Made by a program: the position numbers and the translations under genes. DNA of 64,000 bases, from NCBI GenBank assembly GCA_031216915.1, contig CM062297.1:543514971-543578970 (forward strand), read 5' to 3'. Positions within the stretch are counted from its first letter, which is position 1. Every line of letters begins with the position of its first letter. The notes beneath the pieces are model-generated. The model did not search any database. It was not told the DNA's origin and was given only the letters and a program-made list of their open reading frames with translations. The DNA is from Pictodentalium vernedei (Eukaryota; Mollusca; Scaphopoda; Dentaliida; Dentaliidae). Of this stretch, positions 56,091 to 64,000 are shown one piece after another.

Positions 56091-57220
56091 TTATGTAAAT
56101 CTGATAATTTGATCCGGAGATATTAACTTTTTATCCATCAAATTAGACGCTCCTCCAATCCATTTCTATATGTACCCATACCTTGTATGGTGTACATAAT
56201 GTCGGCATCCGTGGCGGCCCTCCGTCATACAGCTTTCTACTAGTTGCGCGTATGGGTACACATCTGACGATTTCATCGGCCTATTTTTGTACAGAACTTC
56301 TGTATGAAAGTTGTGATTTGAATAAATTTTTGTGTGAATGTTTAGTAACATGGAATACATCACATATAATACAGGGTTTTTTCTCGTGCAGAAATTATGC
56401 AAATTAGATGAATTTTGATTTATTCAGTGCTACTTATACACAGGAAGTGCACATGTCAATACAGCTCGGGCTAGAGGCTGTATTTATGAACCAATCTTCA
56501 CGAAACTTCTTAGGTACCTTTGTTATCACCTTGGGACGAGAACGAGTGTTTCTGGGTGCAGTCCAAAATTCAAGATGACTGCCAGTGGCGATTTTGTACC
56601 AAAATTAGGTCCAATCAGTTTTTTGTCAACTTCTATACGGCTCGTATTTATGAACTGATCTTCATGAAACTTCTTGGGTACCTTTGTTATCACCTTGGGA
56701 CAGGACCAAGTGTTTTTGGGTGCCTTTGTTATCACTGTGCTATGAGAACAAGTATTTCGGGTTCAGTCAGACCCACTCTGGGACTCAAAAGATTTCTTTT
56801 CTAGTTTAGCATCTGACTGTCACCCACCTTTACAATACTTTACCTATACATTTGTTACAGGCTACGGTCAGTATTTATGTACAGACCATTACAATACTTT
56901 ATATGTACCTTTGTTTTCAGGTCATTACCTAGATGTTTGTCATTGCTGTGTCACATCCTATACATGTACGTCTTAACAAGTTGAGCTACAGTGTCATTGA
57001 CACTTTCATTTATCATTGATAATTGTAATTATATCTACTAAGCCCTATTATTATTTATGTAATATGTAATATTTTGGTCACAATCCGCATCTTAAGCTAT
57101 ACTTTTGTGATTGGGATTTAGTGACACTTAGTTTCTTTGGTGGTCATCTTGTCCCAAAACTTTTTTTTTTTTTTACACACTGGGCTAGTTTATATGTAAT
57201 CAAATGAATTGACAATAATT

Positions 57221-58673
57221 ATACCCCCGCTTCGAAGAAGTGGGGGCTATATAGGAATCGCCCTGTACGTCCGTACGTCTGTCCGTCCGTACATCCGTCC
57301 GTACGTCTTTCCGTCCAGACAAATTCTTGTGTGCGCAACTCTTCCTACATTAATGAACCGATTTTGATGAAACCTTCATCTCTACTAAGTGAACATGTGC
57401 ATATTCCAAACTTTTTGATCTGCGATAATTTTAACCAGGTTATCTCTCTTGAACTTTGATTTAATATGGGTTTCTACATGAAATTCTTGTGTGCGCAACT
57501 CCTCCTACATTTATCAATCAATTTGGACAAAACTTTTCAGACATCATCACTACGAAGTGAACATGCGCATATTCCAAGATTTTTGATCTGCGACAATTTT
57601 AACCAGGTTATCTCCCTTTGACTTAGATTTATTATGTCTTTCCGTTCGAACAAATTCTTGTGTGCGCAACTCCTCCTACATTAATGAACCGATTTTGATG
57701 AAACCTTTCAAACATCATCTCTACTAAGTGAACATGTGCATATTCCAAACTTTTTGATCTGCGACAATTTTAACCAGGTTATCTCTCTTGAACTTTGATT
57801 TAATATGGGTTTCTGCATGAAATTCTTGTGTGCGCAACTCCTCCTACATTTATCAATCAATTTTCCCCGTGGGAACCCCGGGAAGTAAGCAGCACTTGTT
57901 TACTGCGGTAAACCAGTTCCGCTTTACTAGTAAAATAGGACCCAGTCACCAATGCTTGGGGTGAAAGTCCTCTACAATGGGCAACATGTTGATCAACGAT
58001 TGACTATCCTTGACTTCATCGCCATGTTGTGTCACGATTAGCCATTGTGCATAAATATGTGACGTTAACCACCAACAAACAAACCAACAAACAATCAATC
58101 AATTTGGACGAAAGTTTACAGACATCATCAATACTAAGTGAACATGCGCATATTCCAAAATTTTTGAGCTGTGGCAATTTTAACTAGGTTATCTCCCTTT
58201 AACTTAGATTTATTATGGGTTTCTACATGAAATTCTTGTGCGTGCAACTCCTCCTACATTTATCAATCAACTTTGACGAAACCTTTCAAACATTATCACA
58301 ACTAAGTGAACATGCGCATATTTCCAAATTTTTGATCTGCGACAATTTTAACCAGGTTATCTCCCTTTAACTTGGATTTATTATGGGTTTTCAAATGGGA
58401 TTCTTGTGTGTGCAACTGCGCCTACATTAATGAACCGATTTTGAATACATGTTGCACATTGTAAATGTGTTTTTCCAAATGTAAACCATATATGTGTGGG
58501 CTCTTTAAGTATTCAGTGCTGTTCTGTGGAAGGCCACATGCAAATACAAATTTCAACAACAAAAAATGATGTTTATGTATACATTTCCTTATGGCCTTCG
58601 CCTACATGATCAGAAGTGCATTCCTGTAAAAACCCAAAGCGGGGGTATTAATCACCTTCAGTGATAGTTCTAG
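57221..58673 (+). mobile_element. HLE-5, Helentron-like element ending CTAG
   Basis: 5' hairpin ATACCCCCGCTTCGAAGAAG with TGGGGGCTAT, then CCGTACGTCTGTCCGTCCG. Core monomers of 160-171 bp (CTTGTGTGCGCAACTCC, TTTGATCTGCGACAATTTTA, ACCAGGTTATCTC) carry a retroposon insertion (57862-58094). Right end GCGGGGGTAT (inverted arm), hairpin ATCACCTTCAGTGAT and TTCTAG at 58668-58673 before TTTT. Confidence 0.84.
57862..58094 (+). mobile_element. Short retroposon copy with 11-bp target duplication
   Basis: Same family as 48615-48845. It is flanked by TCAATCAATTT at 57853-57863 and 58095-58105, an 11-bp target duplication. The tail is AACAAACAAACC-like. Excision restores the HLE-5 monomer text TATCAATCAATTTGGAC. 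Because 57861-57863 can belong to either, the exact left base is ambiguous. Confidence 0.82.
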
Positions 58674-58690
58674 TTTTTTTTTGTATTTTT

Positions 58691-60490
58691 AGCTCACCTG
58701 ACTGAAAGTCAGTGGGAGCTATAACGATCACTTGGCATCCATCAGCTTTTGAAACAAGTCTTCTTCAAAACCACTGGGCCAGATTCAAACTGTGGTTGGA
58801 TGACCATTTTTGGGGCTCCACACAAAATTTATATTTTCAGAATCAATGGGCTGAGTTGAACCAAATTTGTCATGTATAATTGGATCATAAGTACTTGATT
58901 CAAAAAAGTTTGTTTTTTTGCAGCTCTGTGGGAACACTAGGAGATAAAAATAGAAAAAAATTCAAATGCTCATATAATCACAAGACAGCACAGACCAGAA
59001 TATTGTTGTTTTGTATGAACCTTCGTTAGGACCAGTGGAACCAGATGGACCAAAAAAATTGCCATTGGTTTTGTCATGGGATGCCAAATGGGGATGCCCA
59101 TTTTAACACTGTTGGAAATGGGAAAATGCCGAATCATCATCTTTCTTGTGCTTCATCAACTAAGTCTTCTATAGAACTTTTGGGCCAAATCTAAACTAAT
59201 TTGGTACAAAGCATCTTGGTGGAGTATACTCTTCTGGGTTTTTTCCCCGAAAATTGCTGTTCCCCTTGGGGTTGGAGTTAATGTCCCAAAAGCCGAAAAT
59301 GCTTTAAAAATCATCTTCTGATAAACACTTGCAATAATGCTAAGATTTATGGTATGGAACTTTCTTTAATGATGCAGATTCATGTTTGTTCCAAAAAACT
59401 TAGTAGGTCAATATTTTGGCTCCGGGTTCCTCCCGATATTTCTATTTTCAGAACCTATGGGCTAATTTGAACCATATTTCGCATGTAGTATTATTAAATC
59501 ATAAGTACTTCAATTATGCCCTAAATTTTTTTCCGCATCCCTGCAGAAACACCTGGAGCTAAAAACATGAAAAAATACAAAAACATACTTATTTCAAACA
59601 GCATGGACCGCACTATTGTTGTTTGAAATGAACCTTCCTTGGAACCAGTACAGTTAGATGGAACACAAAATTGTTGGATTGGTCATGAGGTACTATTTGA
59701 GTATGCCCATTTTAGCAGTGTCGGTATTGGAAAAATGAGTTATCATCTTTCTTGTGCTCCGTCAACTAAGTCTGCTTCTTCAGAACCTGCCAAATATAAA
59801 TTTAACATACCACCCAGTATCTTGGTGGAGTATACACTTTCAAAGGTTTATTTTACAAAAAGAGTTGCTTCTTTGCTTGGGGTTGGGATAATGCCCAAAA
59901 GTCTAAAATGCTTTAAAATTCGACTTCTCACAATCCACAAGTAAGAAAGCTTCGACATTCGGTTTGGAGCTTTTTTAGGTGATGAAGATTCAAGTTTGTT
60001 CAAGGGAAATTTATAGGTCAATATTTGGGTTCACTCTGGGAGGATACCCATTTAAGGCTACACCCAAAATTTCTATGTTCAGAAACAATGGGGTGATTTG
60101 AACCAAATATCGTATTAAGTATTATGTCGTAAGTACTGGATTCATGCCTGAAAAAAATGTCTTGGCAACCATCTCCATGGGAACACCAGGCGCTAAAAAT
60201 ATGAAAAAATCCAAATGCCTTAACTTCCAAAGCTGCATGAAGTATAGAATTATTATCTGGTATGAAGCTTCCTGAGGACCATTAAAACTGAATTCACTGA
60301 AGGGATTGATAATAATGGAGTCATGGATTCCTAATGGGTATGCCCATTTAATTAACACTGTTGGTAATGGAAAAATGCTGAATCATCATCTTTCTTGTGC
60401 TCCATCAGCTAAGTTTTCTTCTTCAGAACTTTTTGAAAATGAAATTATTGTGAATAGTGTGCATACATTCCTCACCTACGCGAAGCATTT
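58691..60490 (+). mobile_element. HLE-1-related element g, diverged
   Basis: 5' end AGCTCACCTGACTGAAAGTC and GGGAGCT. The body has diverged, longer monomers (CTTCTTCAAAACC, TTTCTATGTTCAGAAAC, GAACCAAAT, TGAACCTTCCTTGG, CTTTCTTGTGCTCC). No clear right terminus; the limit at 60490 is approximate. Open frames here have no known domain. Confidence 0.62.
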
Positions 60491-60502
60491 TGACGAGCCA
60501 TA

Positions 60503-60595
60503 AGGATGTATATGTGTGCATATGTGTGTGTTTATGTGTACATATATGCGAGCATATGAATGCATATGTGTATGAATATGTAGGTGCTGGCTAAC
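60503..60595. repeat. Simple repeat, (ATGT)-like
   Basis: Alternating ATGTGTGCATATGTGTGTG-type sequence over about 90 bp. It is typical microsatellite material. Confidence 0.8.
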
Positions 60596-60879
60596 TCTAT
60601 GTGACTGCATGAAGTGCTCACTAGCCATGCACACAAAAATCAACACAACGGCAAACTTGTTATTGTTCTATCAAATGAGATAGAGAAATGTACACTGCAC
60701 AACATTTAGCTGTCCATTTGCACCTGCACCATTCTATTAATGTCGTTTTTGTTGTAGGGTGAGGCTATTTATAGGCATAGCCTGTTTGCCAAACCCATTT
60801 CTCTTTCAAGAAATAAAATATTGTTTAAAAAAAATAACATCCTGACACCAGAGAAAAATGGTATGGTTCATCACTTCTC

Positions 60880-61985
60880 TCATTCAGAAGAGTCAGCATA
60901 TGACAAAGGCAGTCCTTCTCTTTCGTCACAACACATGGAAGGGATGCAATTCATTCATGAGTTCTATCCAGACCTTTGTGCCTATGAAACTTTGTAGCTC
61001 ATTTTCGTTTAATAGACCATCATCTTAGGATAAAATTCATTGTCACCAGAAAGAGAGCTCTGACTTTCCTGATTCAGTCGCTCAACTCTTCTCATTCATA
61101 AAGCTAATGCTGCTTCTTTTATCTCACAGAAAGAAACAGCATTGCCATTCATATAGTCTAAGTTCTTCAGAACAGTAGGACCTTCGCTTCTGTCAACCCC
61201 ATTGCCATTGGACAAGAAGTCTTCAGAGCTCAACATCCATATACCAAATCAGAACTCTGTATGTTCTTTCTATTGGACCAAACTATTGAATCCTCCAGAG
61301 GCTCATTGAACATGTTATCCTTTGTGGATCGTATCACTCAAGCCTTGGATAAAAGATTACATAAAGATGCATTTGTGGACATCATATCTCCACTGCGGGT
61401 ACTATCTCGCTCCATTACTACAGCTCGTACTGTTGGTAATTTAGAGCTAATTAGATGTGACAGTATCCTGATGTTTCCTTAACTCTAGATGGAGCATTGA
61501 AATCATCTCTTCAAGCAGCTCCTGACATTGACTACTCTATTCATTGATCAAGTCACCTTTGTCCATGAGGAGAGTACCAAACAAACCACCAGTAGTCTAA
61601 TCCTACATCAAATATCCATTTGAGAAATTCTTGTTGCTCGTCACATTAAAATGCTACTGCTCCTCGTTACCAGTCTCCTTTTCGATCACAGCAATCAATA
61701 TTCTTATCAAGGCTAGTGGGAGAAAACAGAACTTCTATTGCAAGCCTCGAGGATGTTCAAGATGAAACTCGGAACCTCGTGTTGTCTTCCTGTCAGTGGA
61801 AAGTGATACTTATTCGGGTAAAAATGGAAGACAATTACAAGGAACCTGTGGGTTCTTTATACAAAAGGGGCTTGTTCTTTCCTTCAAAAGAAAACCTATA
61901 TTAAGAACTCCTTTGAGCACAAATCTTCCTGCCGACCAAGTAGACCGGCCTCCAGATCAGATGTGGTAAGTATCACTGGAAAGGG
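60880..61985 (+). pseudogene. Decayed DIRS-C gag and RT start (third lineage)
   Basis: Distant matches in order to DIRS-A gag: HMEGMQFIHEFYPDL (cf. HKAAIDFIRHYLP), then LSFVDRITQALDKRLHKDAF and SPLRVLSRSITTARTVGNLE with LIRCDSIL (61261-61482), the counterpart of ADHLTKTLSLRL and VANLELVRRDAAL. Further down a frame near 61868-61966 gives GLVLSFKRKPILRTPLSTNL, the counterpart of GLRISFKRKPPLT at the RT start. Identity is low and many stops intervene, so this is an old insertion from a lineage other than A or B. No terminal repeats were found. Confidence 0.72.
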
Positions 61986-62770
61986 GAGAAATTCTCATGC
62001 TTATTTTTATAAACAGTGATATGCAGGGGATGTGAAACACTGAGGTATCTGGGCCAAAACTGGTGGAAAACATATTTTTGGGGAATTTTTATGGAATTGC
62101 ACCCCCAAATTTACCGGAAAACATAAATTTTGACTTATAGAAGTCAGATTGCGATAAAAATGTTCAGCAATACATCCAGTTTGATGAGGTTGGATAGAGG
62201 ATCAACAAAAAATTTACTAAAGATAATGTGTTATCGTATTTTGGGGTATTTGTGAAAAATAGTGTATTTTTGGCCCATTTTTCTGGTTTCATTTCAGTTT
62301 TTTTCTGGAAAAATGTTCATAAAATCGTCATTTTGCGTACTAGGTTATCCATATGGCATTTAAAATATGCCCAAGAATATACTAAGGATGACAGCACTTT
62401 AAAATTGGACTTAAGATAAGACGTAAACACACAAAGTGTAAAAACTTAACCCAACCCCCCAAAATGGCAATTTTTAAGAATTTTCTTTTTCACATTTTAA
62501 TGCATCATTTAGGCATTTGCAGCACTCAGCAACCACAAGAACAATAAAAAAGTAAAATGGAGTAATTATAACTGAATTTAAATGGATTAATTTGTATAAC
62601 TGAAAAAGCCAATTTAAAAAAAAGTATTTTGATACCTACATGTACCCTCCTCTCTGCAGGCCAATAAATCGAATATAGTGATTTGAACCAAATCAATGAA
62701 GTGGTATCAACTATAATACCAGTAAAACCAGGGCCAGATTAGAACATCTTGGGATCTCTAAACCATTATT
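61986..62770. other. Intron, nothing recognised
   Basis: AT-rich, no element ends and no eRF3 exon. Short open frames here have no recognisable domains. Confidence 0.45.
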
Positions 62771-64000
62771 AGCTCACCGAAGGGAGCTAAACTTATCACT
62801 TGCCGTCCGTCGTCGTCCGTCTGGCGGCGTGAACATTTTTCAAATGACTTCTCCTCTGAAACCACTAGGTCGATTTGCTTGAAACTTGGTAGGGATGTTC
62901 ATTACCATATGTCAATTCAAGTTTGTTCAAATGAAATGGACATGCCCACTTGGGGCTCCATAGGGGGCATAACTCCGATAGCAACCTATGTATGTTAGAA
63001 AAATTACTAAAATATCTTCTTCTCCCGGACAAGTGGGTAGAATCATTTGATATTTGGTATACAGCATTATGGGGTGGATCTGATTCAATTTTGTTCAAAT
63101 CGGCCCCCTGGATTCATATTTGGGCTCGCTATATAAGCCCAAATTCAAACTTAGTGCATTTCAGGCAAATTACTTAAAAAATCTTCTTCTCCAGATCCAG
63201 CAGGTAGATTCTTTTGATATTTGGTATGCAACATTATGGAGTGGATCTGATTCAAGTTTGTTCAAATCGGCCCCCTGGATTCACATTTGGGCTCAGTATA
63301 GAAGCCCGAATTCGAACTTAGTGCATTTCAGGCAAATTTCTTAAAAAATCTTCTCCAGATCCAGCAGGCAGAATCTTTTGATATTTGGTATGCAACATTG
63401 TGGGGTGGATCTGATTCAAGTTTGTTCAAATCGGCCCCCTGGATTCATATTTGGGCTCACTATAGAAGCTCGAATTCGAACTTAGTGCATTTCAGGCAGA
63501 TTTCTTAAAAAAATCTTCTTCGCCAGATCCAGCAGGCAGAATCTTTTGATATTTGGTATGCAACATTGTGGGGTGGATCTGATTCAAGTTTGTTCAAATC
63601 GGCCCCCTGAGTTCATATTTGGGCTCAGTATAGGAGCCCAAATTTGAACTTGGTGCATTTCAGGCAAATTTCTTTAAAAATCTTCTTCTCAAGATCCAGC
63701 AGGCAGAATCTTTTGATATTGGGTATGCAGCATGCTTAGGGGTGTGAGATTCAAGTTTGTTCAAGCCAAGTCCCTGGGTTCATATTTGGGCTCACTGTGG
63801 TAGCCCGAATTATAACTTAGTTCAAAATGAGGAATTTTCTTTAAAAATCTTCTTCTTCAGATCCAGCAGTCGGAATGTTTTGATATTTGGTATGCAGCAT
63901 CCTTAGGGGGATGAGATTCAAGTTTGTTCAAACCATGTCCCTAGGTCCATATTTGGGCTCACTGTGGGAGCCCGAATGATAACTTAGTTCAAAATGGTGA
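62771..64000 (+). mobile_element. HLE-1-related element h, running off the window
   Basis: The 5' end AGCTCACCGAAGGGAGCTAA is the variant also at 34273. TGCCGTCCGTCGTCGTCCGT follows, then 167-bp-type monomers from about 63000 to the end (AGCAGGCAGAATCTTTTGAT, TTTGGGCTCACTATAGAAGC). The right end is outside the window. Confidence 0.8.

Larger units (their letters stand above)
51756..56276 (+). mobile_element. HLE-3 copy b, with nested LINE and HLE-4
   Basis: 5' hairpin TGTGTACCCATACTATGTAT with GGTACACA, then a CCGTCGTTCGTCCGTCTGTC stretch. The core is the 165-bp monomer (TTGGCATTCGATAACTTGAA, GTTACTGATGTGCC, GATATTAACCCTTTATCC), about 14 units interrupted by a LINE fragment (52517-53637) and HLE-4 (54917-56090). 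The 3' part repeats a 5'-like module (about 56170) and ends with TATGGGTACACATCTGACGA. It was inserted in a T-tract of HLE-2c. Confidence 0.83.
50849..57009 (+). mobile_element. HLE-2 copy c, split by HLE-3
   Basis: 5' end AGCTCAACTTTGACGTAAGT with the GTCAAATTTGAGCT partner and GTCATCCGTCTGTCC. The body runs to 51755 and resumes at 56277 (TATTTTTGTACAGAACTTCT). The 3' end is AAGTTGAGCT, AGTGTCATTGACACT, TTTCAT at about 57009. The unsplit copy b shows the uninterrupted text at the split point. Confidence 0.84.

Noticed and set aside
50849-57009. Target duplication TTTATCATT around HLE-2c
   Set aside because: Similar A/T-rich words flank both sides, but the other two HLE-2 copies have no comparable duplication, so chance is likely.
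59639-59944. A 101-codon frame as a host exon or gene
   Set aside because: It lies in diverged HLE-1-like monomers (its words recur at 59150 and 60390) and lacks splice context or known motifs.
48495-64000. Last eRF3 exon (KTIAIGKV... to stop)
   Set aside because: Scanned by eye for a phase-compatible acceptor followed by Lys-Thr-Ile-Ala-like codons. No convincing match was found, and repeats that contain AAATTGCCATTGG-type words do not have the right context.

Overview
This is eukaryotic intronic DNA, most likely from a bivalve or another lophotrochozoan. The evidence is small phase-0 exons with GT-AG borders spread over more than 42 kb, no operon-like coding, and many elements with 160-180 bp tandem cores that resemble the 'pearl' elements of bivalves. 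I cannot name the species.

The only host gene I can support lies on the + strand. Five exons (6275-6355, 9736-9837, 43142-43213, 47027-47116, 48323-48494) read in frame through domains 2 and 3 of the translation-termination GTPase eRF3 (GSPT1/GSPT2 family). The 5' exons lie left of the window. The last short exon was not found and probably lies right of it. The other ~99% is intron filled with mobile DNA; the second intron in view alone is 33.3 kb.

Layer 1 is DIRS-type tyrosine-recombinase (YR) retrotransposons, all on +. DIRS-A has three copies: A1 (803-5163), A2 (11020-27968, split by two insertions) and A3 (19187-26207, inside A2). DIRS-B has one copy (35772-41551). A decayed third lineage, DIRS-C, lies at 60880-61985. 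The copies show gag, reverse transcriptase/RNase H plus a methyltransferase-like segment, a YR gene, inverted terminal repeats, and an internal complementary region (ICR) that carries both element ends back to back. Three empty insertion sites can be reconstructed inside the window.

Layer 2 is at least nine, perhaps ten, families of non-autonomous Helentron/Helitron2-like elements (called HLE-1 to HLE-10 here), all on +. Most follow one plan: a T-tract; a 5' hairpin of about 27-35 nt; a CCGTCYGT-rich stretch; a tandem core; the outer arm of the 5' hairpin again in inverted orientation; a 3' hairpin; a CTTG or CTAG end; a T-tract. They are nested: 6 > 7 > 8; 2 > 3 > 4; 9 > 2 and 1; 1 > DIRS-A2 > 1 and DIRS-A3; 1 > DIRS-B.

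Minor parts are a 5'-truncated non-LTR retrotransposon (52517-53637, -), a short retroposon family with an AATA tail, older satellite-like repeats, hairpins and long poly-G runs.

Layout: 1-5163 HLE-3 tail and DIRS-A1; 5164-9735 exon 1 and HLE-2; 9736-43141 exon 2 and the 33 kb intron with DIRS-A2/A3, HLE-9 and DIRS-B; 43142-48494 exons 3-5 with the HLE-6/7/8 nest; 48495-64000 the following intron with the HLE-2/3/4 nest, HLE-5, the DIRS-C remnant and an HLE-1 array that runs off the end.
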